Shown: in pieces, positions 1 to 8,611 of the stretch
Layout of the letters: every line of letters starts with the position of its first letter
How positions within the stretch are numbered: position 1 is the first letter of the stretch
NCBI GenBank assembly: GCA_964614655.1
Contig: CAZTPF010000012.1
Coordinates: 1-56,926, forward strand
Origin: Casp-actino8 sp964614655
GTDB taxonomy: Bacteria > Actinomycetota > Acidimicrobiia > Acidimicrobiales > Ilumatobacteraceae
Length of the DNA: 56,926 nucleotides
Direction of reading: 5' to 3'
The notes under the pieces: generated by a model
What the model was told of the DNA's origin: nothing
Seen by the model: the letters and a program-made list of their open reading frames with translations, nothing else
Databases searched by the model: none
Program-made: the position numbers and the translations under genes

Positions 1-266
1 GAGAAGACGAAGACCTTGCGACCCTCGATCGTTCCCCAACCCGTGATCACACCGTCGGTGTAAGGGCGCTCCTCGAGTCCGGCGGCGTGGGCTCGGTGAC
101 GAGCCAGCATGTCGAGCTCTTGGAACGAACCCGGATCGAGCAGGTAGTCGATGCGCTCCCGGGCGAGCATCTTCCCCTTCTCGTGCTGCCGCTCGACGGC
201 TCGGGGTGAACCGGCCTGCAACGCCTGCTGCTTGCGGTCGCGGAGATCGTCCAACTTGTCGTGCAT
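1..266 (-). CDS. pccB: Acyl-CoA (propionyl-CoA) carboxylase beta subunit, N-terminal part
   Basis: Only about the first 88 residues lie in the window; the gene runs off the left edge. The translation has the usual N-terminal layout of biotin-dependent carboxyltransferase beta chains: a coiled start (LDDLRDRKQQAL), AVERQHEKGKMLARERI, LLDPGSFQELD, then YTDGVITGWGTIEGRKV. The family transfers carboxyl groups from biotin to acetyl- or propionyl-CoA in the cytoplasm. ATG at 266 is used as the start; an in-frame GTG at 284 would add six residues, and neither has a clear ribosome binding site. The carboxylase theme fits ccr and the epimerase nearby. The exact substrate (propionyl, acetyl or longer acyl-CoA) cannot be read from this fragment. 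Confidence 0.85.
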   Translation of the reverse strand, partial: MHDKLDDLRDRKQQALQAGSPRAVERQHEKGKMLARERIDYLLDPGSFQELDMLARHRAHAAGLEERPYTDGVITGWGTIEGRKVFVF

Positions 267-362
267 CGGGTTGCCACTGGTCACGGAGGAAACGCTAGTC
301 GTCTGGATGGATGCGATTCCCATCCCACCTGGTCTTTTCCGGCGCTCCTCCCGTCTCACCCG

Positions 363-419
363 TGGTGTTCTGGGTGAAAAAAGCGCTCATTTCCGACGAG
401 TTCTTCGCCCAGAACACCA
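363..419 (-). terminator. Extragenic palindrome, likely terminator of the CopC/CopD gene
   Basis: The arms 364-378 and 404-418 are complementary over 15 bp with one G-T pair, enclosing a 25-nt loop. The element lies between the stop of the CopC/CopD gene (433) and the start of the carboxylase gene, both read on the minus strand, so a terminator role is reasonable. Read on the minus strand it starts GGTGTTCTGGGCG and has six T's just before the second arm. The same core occurs in two other intergenic hairpins (21070-21116 and 48690-48753). Confidence 0.5.
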
Positions 420-432
420 AGAGGTCGGGGAA

Positions 433-2253
433 CTACGGCGTGGAGGTGGGGGCGACGGTTCCGCCGATCGGCACGAGAGCCGTCATCGGCACGGTCACGG
501 CGGTGTCGGTCGTGGCGAGAGTCGTGGCGACGGCTGGAACGACGGCCACTCCGTCACTGCTGGTGACCGACACGGTGTAGGTGACCGACGGCAACGGTCC
601 GGCCGGGCCGTTGCCGGTCACGATCACGGTCCAGAGTCCGGGGACTCCGAACGGGACTCCTTCGGACACCGGGAGGCGCGCCGCCCCGACTCCGTCGAGA
701 GGAACGCTCAACGTCACGCTGGCGGTGTCGGAAGTGGGCGGATTGAACTGCACGGCCAAGTCGGTGAGTCCGGCTTCGGGCGAGAACACGTCGACGCGCA
801 CGGCGTTCAGGCCGACACTCGCCGGAGTGACCTTCACCTGGACGTCGAACGCACCTCCCGATCGCTCGCCGACGAAGGCGTAGTCGGTGCGGTCGGTGCC
901 CGGTGGCTCGACCCGATCGGGAAGAGTCGCAACGGCCCACGCCGACACGATCAGCACGAACACTCCGAAGACCGCTTCGGTGGCCACGGCGCGACGCAGG
1001 CTGCTCGTGATTCGGGCGTTGAGTCCTTTGGCGCGACGTAGACGGGTGGCCACCACCTGTCGGGTCAGCATGCCGAAGTAGACCATCGCGGCGACGCCGA
1101 TCGACTTCAACACGATGAGGCGGCCATGACGGCTCGACAGGATCGCGCCGCCGTCGAGTTGATACAGGTGGATCATTCCCGACACGACGGCGACGGTGAT
1201 GAACGCCGGAGCGAGACGTGTGAAGCCGCGCATGGCGTGCACGAGATCTTCGTCGCCGGGCGCGACCAGCACCGCTTGGACGAGAATCGCGAGACCACCG
1301 AACCACAGGGCGACCGACACGTTGTGGAAGAGACCGGCAGTGGTTCCGACGATCGAGAACTCGGGGTCGGCCCGCGTGAACGCCAACGTGGCGACGGCGA
1401 GGCCGGCGGGAGCGAGTGACAGCAGCTGTGTGGCCGGATCGATGAGACGCTCGGGTCGCATGATCGCCGAGAACGCCACGGCCACCAGGACGAAGCGGAG
1501 CACGACGGCAGCTCCGGACGCCGAATCCACGATGTCCATCCACGCCGTGGGAGCGAGGGCACCCGTGACCGATCGGCCCGTCTCGAGGCTGGTGGTGAGG
1601 GCGGCCACGAAGTACGTGGAGATCATGGCGAGGATCCACGTGAAGCGCAGGTACCGAGGTGCGTGCATGTCGTCGACACCTTCGGGCCACACCAAGGCGA
1701 TGAACATGGCGCCTCCGAACAAGGCGGCGAGCGCGATGTACGACACGAGCCGCGCCAGTCCGAGCGGTCCGCTCACCGGCGGCGGATCGGTGGCCAGATT
1801 GCCTCCGTCGGTCGGGTCGGCTCCGGTGTTGCCGATCGCACCCGAGGTGGGATCGAGGATCTCGAACGAGAAGCCGCCGGTGGCGACCTTGCCGTCGGGT
1901 TGGGGAACCGAATATGTGACGTTGCAGGTTCCGATGGGCAACGGACCCACGATCGGAACGCTGAGCGAGATGCCGTCGGCCCCGACCTGGAGAGCGCCGA
2001 GAGGTGCCGGTTGCTGATTGCAGACCGCTTGCACCACCGAATTGGCCGGAACCGCCTGGTCGAACACCACGGTGATCTGAGTGGGAGCCGCGGTGAGTTC
2101 GGCTCCGTCGGCCGGAGTCGACGACACGAGCGTGGTGTCGGCCGACGCCGGTGATGCGATCGCCGACAGCATGGCGACGAGAGACGCGAGAAGCATCGTC
2201 GCCAACATGACGAGGCGGACGACGAACTGCCGATTCATCATGTGCGGGCCCAT
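433..2253 (-). CDS. CopC/CopD-family membrane protein with C-terminal YtkA-like domain
   Basis: A 606-residue protein. Residues about 1-40 form a signal peptide ending ASPASA; about 40-130 form a CopC-like beta domain (TLVSSTPADGAEL, TQITVVFDQAV); about 165-460 hold eight or so membrane helices of the CopD type; about 490-600 resemble YtkA/FixH-like beta domains found at the end of such fusions. CopC/CopD proteins handle copper at the cell surface. The usual copper ligands of CopC look absent: the mature N-terminal His is replaced by Asp-Thr, and the DGH motif near the end of the domain reads DGK. Copper binding is therefore doubtful. ATG at 2253 has a GGAG seven bases upstream; longer in-frame starts exist but would spoil the signal peptide. 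Confidence 0.8.
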   Translation of the reverse strand: MGPHMMNRQFVVRLVMLATMLLASLVAMLSAIASPASADTTLVSSTPADGAELTAAPTQITVVFDQAVPANSVVQAVCNQQPAPLGALQVGADGISLSVPIVGPLPIGTCNVTYSVPQPDGKVATGGFSFEILDPTSGAIGNTGADPTDGGNLATDPPPVSGPLGLARLVSYIALAALFGGAMFIALVWPEGVDDMHAPRYLRFTWILAMISTYFVAALTTSLETGRSVTGALAPTAWMDIVDSASGAAVVLRFVLVAVAFSAIMRPERLIDPATQLLSLAPAGLAVATLAFTRADPEFSIVGTTAGLFHNVSVALWFGGLAILVQAVLVAPGDEDLVHAMRGFTRLAPAFITVAVVSGMIHLYQLDGGAILSSRHGRLIVLKSIGVAAMVYFGMLTRQVVATRLRRAKGLNARITSSLRRAVATEAVFGVFVLIVSAWAVATLPDRVEPPGTDRTDYAFVGERSGGAFDVQVKVTPASVGLNAVRVDVFSPEAGLTDLAVQFNPPTSDTASVTLSVPLDGVGAARLPVSEGVPFGVPGLWTVIVTGNGPAGPLPSVTYTVSVTSSDGVAVVPAVATTLATTDTAVTVPMTALVPIGGTVAPTSTP

Positions 2254-2321
2254 GGTCGGTCTCCACGGTAGTTGCCGACACCGCCCCGAGCCGGGGCATT
2301 CCCGACGTTTCACCCCCTGAG

Positions 2322-2327
2322 TAGAGT
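2322..2327 (+). promoter_or_regulatory. -10 hexamer TAGAGT, leaderless dnaX
   Basis: TAGAGT lies exactly six bases before the GTG start of dnaX at 2334, and no Shine-Dalgarno sequence is present. This spacing puts the transcription start at or next to the start codon, a pattern repeated at many genes here. The -35 is not obvious. Confidence 0.55.
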
Positions 2328-2333
2328 CGTTAG

Positions 2334-4031
2334 GTGATGGCCGAATCGACCGAGTATCAGGCGCTGTATCGGCGCTACCGGCCGCAGCGTTTCGACGAGT
2401 TGCGAGGTCAGGATCACGTGGCGCGAGCGCTGAAGAACGCCGTGGCCAACGATCGGGTCGGCCATGCCTATCTGTTCTCGGGTCCCCGTGGTACCGGAAA
2501 GACCACGACGGCTCGCATCCTCGCCAAGGTCCTCAACTGCGAAGCAATGGTCGACGGCGAGCCGTGTTGCGCATGTCCGTCGTGTCTGGCCGTCCAGTCG
2601 GGCAGCAGTTTCGACGTCATCGAACTCGACGCGGCGAGTAATCGCAGTATCGAAGACATACGTGAGATCATCGCCACTGCCGCTCTCGGATCGCCCGGTC
2701 GTCACAAGGTGTACATCCTCGACGAGGTGCACCAGCTCACTGCGCCGGCCGCCGCCGCTCTTTTGAAGACGCTGGAAGAGCCGCCGTCTCACGTGGTCTT
2801 CGTGTTGGCCACCACCGATCCCGAAAAGGTCCCGGAGACCATCCGCAGCCGGACCCAGCACTTGCAGTTCCATCTGCTGCCGGTCGACGATCTCGAGAAG
2901 CACGTGAAGTGGGTCGCCGCCGACGCCGGAATCGACATTGACGAACGGGGTCTCGAATCGGTTCTGCGCCGCGGCGGAGGTTCGGCCCGCGACACTCTGT
3001 CGGCTCTCGAACTGCTGGCCGCTACAGGAGGCGCTCTCGAGGAGACCACGCCGGTCGACGAATTCGTCGAAGCCCTGATCGAACACGACGCCGGTCGCCT
3101 GCTCGCCGCTGTCGCTCAGACCGTGTACCACGGTCGCGATCCGCGCACGATCGTCGACGATCTCGTCCGGCACCTGCGCGACTGCTTCCTCACGCAGATG
3201 GCACCCGAACTCGTACAGGTGCAGCAGCATCGAGCCGAACTACTGGCCGATCAGTCGCGTCGTCTCGGCACGGCGCGCATCGTGAAGATCATCGAGACGC
3301 TCGGGACGGCTCTGCTCGAGATGAGGGGCGCTCCCGACCAACGCGTCATTCTCGAAGTTGCCCTCGTCCGGCTCGTGCACCGTCAACTCGACACTGGCCT
3401 CGACGGTCTGCTGGCGCGAGTCGAAAAACTCGAGCGCGAGATGTCCGAACGAGGTTCGGCGCCGGCACCGGCACCGGTCAATCCGTCGACCGGTCGTGCC
3501 GTTCTCGGTGGTCGGGTGGCCCGAGATCCGTCAGGCTCCACGGCTCGTCCCGACAGCACGGGCGGCTCGTCGCGTCCCGAACCGTCACCGGCACCAGTGA
3601 GCGAGGCGCCCGAACCTGAATCGGCCCCGAGCGGAGGTTCGGTTCAGGCGGTCGTCGACGGGTGGGCCGATCTCGTCGTGGGTACCTTCGCCGGAATGCG
3701 GCGAGCTGTTGCCCAGATGGCCAAGCCCACTTCACGTGATGGTGTGGTGGTTCTGGTGGTCGACAACGAACACGCGGCCAAGCGAGTACGTGAATACATC
3801 GACGACATCACCGCGGCCGTTCACAAGGCGGCCGGAACTCGGTGCCTCGTCGAGGTCGAAGTGGTTGACGAGAAGCCGGCTCCCAAACGCAAGAAGGCGT
3901 CCGATCCGCTCGACGAACACGAGATGAGCATCGACGACATCGAGAAGCTTCCCACGGCCACCACCAAGTCGGCCGAGGAAGAACTCCTCGACGCGTTCCC
4001 CGACGCCAAGTTCGTCACGGAAGACTCCTAG
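2334..4031 (+). CDS. dnaX: DNA polymerase III subunits gamma and tau
   Basis: A 565-residue clamp-loader ATPase of the replisome. Walker A GPRGTGKTTT is at about 45-54, followed by the zinc-binding cysteines (CEAMVDGEPCCACPSC), DVIELDAASNR, the Walker B region DEVHQL and the LLKTLEEPP/DPEKVPETIRSR segment (sensor 1 and arginine finger). After about residue 370 comes a Pro/Ala/Ser-rich linker and a tau-like C-terminal domain. The length fits actinobacterial DnaX. A GTG at 2334 precedes an ATG at 2337; either start gives virtually the same protein. recR follows 12 bases downstream, a conserved pairing. Confidence 0.96.
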   Translation: MMAESTEYQALYRRYRPQRFDELRGQDHVARALKNAVANDRVGHAYLFSGPRGTGKTTTARILAKVLNCEAMVDGEPCCACPSCLAVQSGSSFDVIELDAASNRSIEDIREIIATAALGSPGRHKVYILDEVHQLTAPAAAALLKTLEEPPSHVVFVLATTDPEKVPETIRSRTQHLQFHLLPVDDLEKHVKWVAADAGIDIDERGLESVLRRGGGSARDTLSALELLAATGGALEETTPVDEFVEALIEHDAGRLLAAVAQTVYHGRDPRTIVDDLVRHLRDCFLTQMAPELVQVQQHRAELLADQSRRLGTARIVKIIETLGTALLEMRGAPDQRVILEVALVRLVHRQLDTGLDGLLARVEKLEREMSERGSAPAPAPVNPSTGRAVLGGRVARDPSGSTARPDSTGGSSRPEPSPAPVSEAPEPESAPSGGSVQAVVDGWADLVVGTFAGMRRAVAQMAKPTSRDGVVVLVVDNEHAAKRVREYIDDITAAVHKAAGTRCLVEVEVVDEKPAPKRKKASDPLDEHEMSIDDIEKLPTATTKSAEEELLDAFPDAKFVTEDS

Positions 4032-4043
4032 GGCGTTCGAACA

Positions 4044-4652
4044 GTGGCGTCCACGTACACACTTCCGGTTCAGAATTTGATCGATCATCTCGGTCGTCTT
4101 CCGGGTGTGGGCCCTCGTTCGGCCCAGCGCATCGCTTTTCATCTGTTGAAGTTGCCGGCCGAAGACGTCGAGCGTCTGGCGGCGGCGATCTCCGATGCCA
4201 AGGCGCGGGTGCGTTTCTGCAGTCGTTGCTTCAACTTCGCCGACGACGATCTGTGTCCGATCTGTGCCGACGCGCGTCGTGACGGTTCGGTCATCTGCGT
4301 GGTCGAGGAGAGTCGCGACATCATTCCGCTCGAACGAACAGGTGAGTTCAAGGGTCGGTACCACGTTCTGCTCGGCGTGATGAATCCGATCGAGGGAATC
4401 GGACCCGATCAACTGAAGATGCGCGAACTCGTGATGCGCATCAACGACGAAGACGTGAAGGAAGTCATCGTCTGCACCAACCCCAACACCGAGGGCGAGG
4501 TCACGGCTCAGTACATCGGACGACTGTTGAAGCCGTTCGACATCACGGTGACCCGTCCGGCATCGGGACTGCCGGTCGGCGGAGATCTCGAGTATGCCGA
4601 CGAACTCACTCTCGGCCGAGCCATCAGTGGTCGTCGTCGTCTCGACGACTAG
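4044..4652 (+). CDS. recR: Recombination mediator RecR
   Basis: A 202-residue protein that with RecO loads RecA on gapped DNA. It shows the helix-hairpin-helix start (LIDHLGRLPGVGPRSAQRIAF), the four-cysteine zinc finger CSRCFNFADDDLCPIC at about 55-70, and the Toprim domain (ICVVEESRDI, and TNPNTEGEVTAQYI with its acidic residue). Start is GTG at 4044, 12 bases after dnaX, with which it is probably co-transcribed. Length and motifs are normal for the family. Confidence 0.96.
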   Translation: MASTYTLPVQNLIDHLGRLPGVGPRSAQRIAFHLLKLPAEDVERLAAAISDAKARVRFCSRCFNFADDDLCPICADARRDGSVICVVEESRDIIPLERTGEFKGRYHVLLGVMNPIEGIGPDQLKMRELVMRINDEDVKEVIVCTNPNTEGEVTAQYIGRLLKPFDITVTRPASGLPVGGDLEYADELTLGRAISGRRRLDD

Positions 4653-4684
4653 AACGTCACGTCTCGACGACTGACGCGGTCCGA

Positions 4685-4741
4685 GGCACTGATCGGTCCT
4701 GACCGCGGGCGGAATTGTTGAGTCAGGATCGGGACAGTGCC
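4685..4741. terminator. Interrupted inverted repeat between convergent recR and thiolase genes
   Basis: GGCACTG (4685-4691) pairs with CAGTGCC (4735-4741), and CCTGAC (4698-4703) with GTCAGG (4722-4727), with a six-base mismatched stretch between. No T-run follows on either strand, so this is at best a weak or Rho-assisted bidirectional terminator in the 209-bp convergent gap. The rest of the gap shows nothing recognisable. Confidence 0.3.
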
Positions 4742-4861
4742 CCGGAGCCACACAGCGAGAACAACCCCCCGCTCATGTATGACGATTACGTTACGAAAGT
4801 GACGAAACCGAGTCAAAGACTGGAGCGAACCAGCCTCTGAGCAGGGGTGATGTGGTGCAGC

Positions 4862-6037
4862 TCAGACGGTTCGCACGATGATCGCGTCACCCTGGCCACC
4901 ACCACCGCAGAGGGCGGCGGCGCCGACTCCACCGCCCCGGCGGCGGAGTTCATGGAGCAAGGTGAGGGCCACGCGGTTGCCGCTCATGCCGATGGGGTGT
5001 CCGAGGGCGATGGCGCCGCCGTTCACGTTGACGATGTCGTCGGAAATACCGAGCTCCCGCATCGACGCGATCCCGACGGCGGCGAAAGCCTCGTTCAACT
5101 CGAAGAGGTTCATGTCGGAGACCTTCATCCCCGCCTTGGCCAGCGCGGCGTTGATCGCACGACTCGGCTGAGTGAGGAGCGAGGCGTTGTCGGGTCCGGC
5201 AACCATGCCGTAGCTCACGACCTGTCCGAGAGGAGTGACGCCGCTCGCCTTCATCGCCTTCTCACTCATGATCACCATGGCCGATGCACCGTCGCTGATC
5301 TGCGAGGCGTTGGCCGCAGTGATGGTGCCTTCCTTGTCGAAGGCCGGCTTCAGAGTGGCGAGGGTGTCCATCGTGGTCTCGGCGCGAACGCCTTCGTCCG
5401 TGGCGACGATCTTCGGATCGCCTTTCCTTTGCGGAATGCTGATCGGAACGATCTCCTCGGCCAGCTTGTCGACGGCGGCGGCCGCCCGCTGGTTGCTCTT
5501 CATGGCCAGATCGTCCTGTTCGGCCCGAGTGATTCCTCCGCCGGTGTACCGCTCGGTGCCGAGTCCCATGAGACACGCGTCGAACGCGCACCACAGTCCG
5601 TCGGCGATGATCGCGTCGCGAAGTTCGGTGTTGCCGTACCGGAAACCACCGCGGGCGCCGTCGGCGAGGTAAGGAGCGTTGGTCATGCTCTCCATGCCGC
5701 CGGCGATCACGATGTCGGCGTCACCGGCCTGGATCATCTGGTCGGCGAGGTAGATGGCATTGAGTCCCGACAAGCAGACCTTGTTCACGTTGACGGCCGG
5801 CACGTTCATCGGAATGCCGGCTTTGACGGCGGCTTGACGGCTCGGCACCTGACCCTGGCCGGCCATCAAGACCTGGCCCATGATCACGTGGTCGACCTCG
5901 GAACCGGCCACCCCGGCCCGTTCGAGGGCGGCGCCGATCGCGACGCCTCCGAGATCGGCGGCCGAGAACGAGGCGAGCGCACCGCTCATCTTCCCGATCG
6001 GGGTACGGGCTCCGGCGACGATGTAGGAACCAGGCAT
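4862..6037 (-). CDS. Acetyl-CoA C-acetyltransferase (thiolase)
   Basis: A 391-residue thiolase catalysing reversible condensation of two acetyl-CoA, or cleavage of 3-ketoacyl-CoA. The nucleophilic cysteine is C88 (NKVCLSGLNA), GHPIGMSG carries the active-site histidine, and the second cysteine lies in CGGGGQGDA near the C terminus. ATG at 6037 is preceded by GAAAGG six bases upstream and begins MPGSYIVAGARTPIGK, the family's normal start; longer in-frame starts add an unlikely Arg-rich extension. The gene is divergent from ccr with an 85-bp shared control region, consistent with acetoacetyl-CoA synthesis feeding the ethylmalonyl-CoA pathway. Confidence 0.92.
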   Translation of the reverse strand: MPGSYIVAGARTPIGKMSGALASFSAADLGGVAIGAALERAGVAGSEVDHVIMGQVLMAGQGQVPSRQAAVKAGIPMNVPAVNVNKVCLSGLNAIYLADQMIQAGDADIVIAGGMESMTNAPYLADGARGGFRYGNTELRDAIIADGLWCAFDACLMGLGTERYTGGGITRAEQDDLAMKSNQRAAAAVDKLAEEIVPISIPQRKGDPKIVATDEGVRAETTMDTLATLKPAFDKEGTITAANASQISDGASAMVIMSEKAMKASGVTPLGQVVSYGMVAGPDNASLLTQPSRAINAALAKAGMKVSDMNLFELNEAFAAVGIASMRELGISDDIVNVNGGAIALGHPIGMSGNRVALTLLHELRRRGGGVGAAALCGGGGQGDAIIVRTV

Positions 6038-6110
6038 GGTGGGCCTTTCGAGATGGTGCACTCGGCACGACTGACGTCCTCCGAACCTACTCGCCAGTAA
6101 CCACGTGCCA

Positions 6111-6116
6111 TATATT
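6111..6116 (+). promoter_or_regulatory. -10 hexamer TATATT, leaderless ccr
   Basis: TATATT stands out from the GC-rich surroundings and lies exactly six bases before the ATG of ccr at 6123. No Shine-Dalgarno sequence separates them, so a leaderless transcript is likely. This also decides the start against the upstream in-frame GTG at 6105, which would overlap the hexamer. Confidence 0.6.
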
Positions 6117-6122
6117 CGACGA

Positions 6123-7454
6123 ATGGACCAGATCCGCGACGCCATCCTCGCTGGGGCCGACTCGGCCGCCATCGCCGCCCTGCCGATTCCCGAGAGCTAC
6201 CGGGCCGCCTTCGTGCGGGCCGAGGACACGGCGATGTTCGAGGGAGTCGCCTCCGAGGCCAAGGACCCGAGGAAGAGCATCCACATCGGCGAGGTGCCGA
6301 CACCCGAACTCGCCCCCGACGAGGTCTACGTGGCCGTGATGGCCAGCAGCATCAACTTCAACACCGTCTGGTCGAGCATCTTCGAGCCGGTCTCGACCTT
6401 CGGCCCGATGAAGAGGCTGGCGCGCGAGAGCGAGTGGGCGAAGCGCCACGACCGGCCGTATCAGGTGATCGGTAGCGACGCGTCGGGTGTGGTGGTGAAG
6501 GTCGGATCGGCGGTGCGCCTCTGGAAGCCGGGCGACCACGTGACCATTCACTGCAATCACGTCGACGATCAGGACAACACGGCGCACGACGATTCGATGC
6601 TGGCCGCCAATCAGCGCATCTGGGGCTACGAGACGAACTTCGGCGGACTCGCCGATCTGTCGGTGGTGAAGGCCAACCAGCTCATGCCCAAGCCGGCCCA
6701 CCTCACGTGGGAAGAAGCGGCCGTCAACGCGCTGTGCAATTCCACGAGCTACCGAATGCTCGTGTCACCGAACGGAGCCGCCATGAAGCAGGGCGACGTG
6801 GTGCTCATCTGGGGAGCGACCGGTGGCATCGGCGCCTATGCCACTCAGTACGTGCTGAACGGCGGCGGTATTCCGGTGTGTGTGGTGTCCAACGCCGAGA
6901 AGGCTCAGATCCTGCGCGACATGGGAGTCGAAGCGATCATCGATCGCAAAGAGGCGGGCTACAAGTTCTGGAAGGACGAGCACACGCACGACGAGTCCGA
7001 ATGGCGACGCCTCGGAAGCGACATCCGCGACCTGGTCGGCGAAGATCCCGACATCGTGTTCGAACATCCCGGTCGCTCCACGTTCGCAGCGTCGATGTAC
7101 GTGACGAAGCGTGGTGGCACGGTCGTCACCTGTGCGGCCACGAGCGGTTTCATGATGGAGTTCGACAACCGACACTTCTGGATGCGTCTGAAGCGTCTGG
7201 TCGGCAGCCACTTCGCCAACTACCAGGAGGCCTGGCAGGCCAATCGATTGATCGCAAAGGGGATGATCCATCCGGTCATCAGCCAGACGTTCGCACTCGA
7301 CCGGACCGGTGAAGCGGCGTACCAGATCCATCACAACATGCACGAAGGAAAGCTCGGCGTGTTGTGTCTGGCCCCCGAAGAGGGTCTCGGCGTGACCGAT
7401 CCCGAATTGCGGGCCAAGGTCGGCGAGGCGAACCTCACTCGATTCCGTCGTTGA
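6123..7454 (+). CDS. ccr: Crotonyl-CoA carboxylase/reductase
   Basis: A 443-residue medium-chain dehydrogenase/reductase that reductively carboxylates crotonyl-CoA to ethylmalonyl-CoA with NADPH and CO2. Family hallmarks are near-continuous: ALPIPESYRA, KDPRKSIHIGEVP, SSINFNTVWSSIFEPVSTF, IGSDASGVVV, GYETNFGGLADLSVVK, the nucleotide-binding loop IWGATGGIGAYATQ, FEHPGRSTFAASMYVTKRGG and the C-terminal GKLGVLCLAPEEGLG. This is the signature enzyme of the ethylmalonyl-CoA pathway, though in some actinobacteria it only supplies ethylmalonyl-CoA as an extender unit. The flanking thiolase and epimerase favour the assimilation pathway. The start is set by the TATATT hexamer. Confidence 0.95.
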   Translation: MDQIRDAILAGADSAAIAALPIPESYRAAFVRAEDTAMFEGVASEAKDPRKSIHIGEVPTPELAPDEVYVAVMASSINFNTVWSSIFEPVSTFGPMKRLARESEWAKRHDRPYQVIGSDASGVVVKVGSAVRLWKPGDHVTIHCNHVDDQDNTAHDDSMLAANQRIWGYETNFGGLADLSVVKANQLMPKPAHLTWEEAAVNALCNSTSYRMLVSPNGAAMKQGDVVLIWGATGGIGAYATQYVLNGGGIPVCVVSNAEKAQILRDMGVEAIIDRKEAGYKFWKDEHTHDESEWRRLGSDIRDLVGEDPDIVFEHPGRSTFAASMYVTKRGGTVVTCAATSGFMMEFDNRHFWMRLKRLVGSHFANYQEAWQANRLIAKGMIHPVISQTFALDRTGEAAYQIHHNMHEGKLGVLCLAPEEGLGVTDPELRAKVGEANLTRFRR

Positions 7455-7479
7455 CGAGAACCCGTGGCAGGCTGACGGC

Positions 7480-7881
7480 ATGATCCTCACCGAAATCGAC
7501 CACGTTGCCATCGCCGTCAAGGATCTCGAGGCGGCCATCGACTACTACCAGCGAGCGTTCGGCGCGACCGTCGATCATCGTGAGGTCGTCGAGCGCGATG
7601 GCGTCGAAGAGGCTTTGTTGAAGGTGGCCGAGAGTTACGTACAGCTGCTCACGCCCACTCGTGACGACAGCCCGGTCGCCAAGGCGATCGAGAAGCGTGG
7701 CGAGGGACTTCACCACGTGGGTTATCGCGTCGACGACTGCGCGGCGGCTCTGACGGCGATGATCGACGCCGGTGCCACACCGATCGACAAAGAACCGCGT
7801 CCGGGTAGTCGCGGCACCACGGTCGCGTTCATCCATCCCAAGGGTTCCTTCGGAACTCTGATCGAACTCGTCCAGGAGTGA
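7480..7881 (+). CDS. mce: Methylmalonyl-CoA/ethylmalonyl-CoA epimerase
   Basis: A 133-residue vicinal-oxygen-chelate protein that interconverts the epimers of methylmalonyl-CoA (and often ethylmalonyl-CoA). Paired beta-alpha-beta modules carry the metal ligands: His in IDHVAIAV near residue 8, His in GLHHVGYRV near 75, and Glu in TLIELVQE at the C terminus. The length is typical. It lies 25 bases after ccr on the same strand, so co-transcription is likely, and it serves the product side of the same pathway. Confidence 0.92.
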   Translation: MILTEIDHVAIAVKDLEAAIDYYQRAFGATVDHREVVERDGVEEALLKVAESYVQLLTPTRDDSPVAKAIEKRGEGLHHVGYRVDDCAAALTAMIDAGATPIDKEPRPGSRGTTVAFIHPKGSFGTLIELVQE

Positions 7882-7963
7882 TCTTTCCGGAGTCTTGAGC
7901 CTCCCGTCACGACGATCGTGACATCGTCGTCTTCTCGTCGCAGCTCGCGAGAAGGAGGACGTC

Positions 7964-8575
7964 ATGTCGATGGTGGTGGGCGGTCTGCTCGGTGCCGGAT
8001 TGTGGTTCGCGTCGGCGCCGTGGGCGTCGAGATTCGTGGTGCGAAGCCGTCGTTCCGTGGTCGTCTGGTCGACGATCGGGTCGGTGCTGTCGGCAGCGGT
8101 CTGTCGAACCTGGGGCCTGTCGTGGATCGGAGCGGCGGCCGTCGTTCTGGTGGTCGGCTTCGTGTTACTGGCCGAGATCGATCTCGCGTGTCGGCGGCTA
8201 CCACGCGAGATCAGCTATCCACTCGCGGCGATCGTTCTCGTACTCGTGGCGATCTCGGCTCTCGGCGAAGGTGAAGCGCAACCTCTCGTCGACGCGCTGA
8301 TCGGAGTGGTGGTGACCACGTCGTCGATGTTCGTTCTGTACGTGATGAGTCGGGGAGGTCTGGGCGACGGTGACGTTCGTCTGGCGCCGGCTCTCGGAAC
8401 CGCCGCCGCTTTCGGAGGAATCGGCGCGTTGTCGGTGACGATGCTCGTCTCATTCGTCTCGGCCGGCCTCTTCGTCGTGATGGGTCTGGTGCTGGGGCGT
8501 ATGACGCGTTCGTCGGCGATCCCCTTCGGCCCCTTCTTGATCGGTGGATCGATCGTGGCGATGCTCGTCAGCTGA
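7964..8575 (+). CDS. Prepilin peptidase-like aspartic protease (A24 family)
   Basis: A 203-residue integral membrane protein with about six or seven helices. The two catalytic aspartates of the family are visible in LLAEIDLACRRLP (about residue 72) and in the GxGD-type motif GGLGDGDVRLAPALG (about 133). The N-terminal cysteine-rich methylase domain of PilD is absent, as in many actinobacterial and TadV-like forms. The strong ribosome site AAGGAGGA precedes ATG 7964. No pilin, pilus ATPase or Tad gene lies in the window, so its substrates are elsewhere. The gene is convergent with the ABC-F gene. Confidence 0.82.
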   Translation: MSMVVGGLLGAGLWFASAPWASRFVVRSRRSVVVWSTIGSVLSAAVCRTWGLSWIGAAAVVLVVGFVLLAEIDLACRRLPREISYPLAAIVLVLVAISALGEGEAQPLVDALIGVVVTTSSMFVLYVMSRGGLGDGDVRLAPALGTAAAFGGIGALSVTMLVSFVSAGLFVVMGLVLGRMTRSSAIPFGPFLIGGSIVAMLVS

Positions 8576-8611
8576 CGTGCAGGGGTCGCACGGGGAATCC
8601 CTCGGCCTCGA

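Noticed and set aside
4847..6100. 417-codon plus-strand open frame opposite the thiolase gene
   Set aside because: It is the antisense of a clear thiolase; its translation is His/Asp/Gly/Arg-rich without family motifs, as expected from GC-rich codon bias.
7451..7473. TTGACG before mce as a separate promoter
   Set aside because: The spacing to any -10-like hexamer before ATG 7480 is only about 11 bp; mce is more simply read from the ccr promoter.
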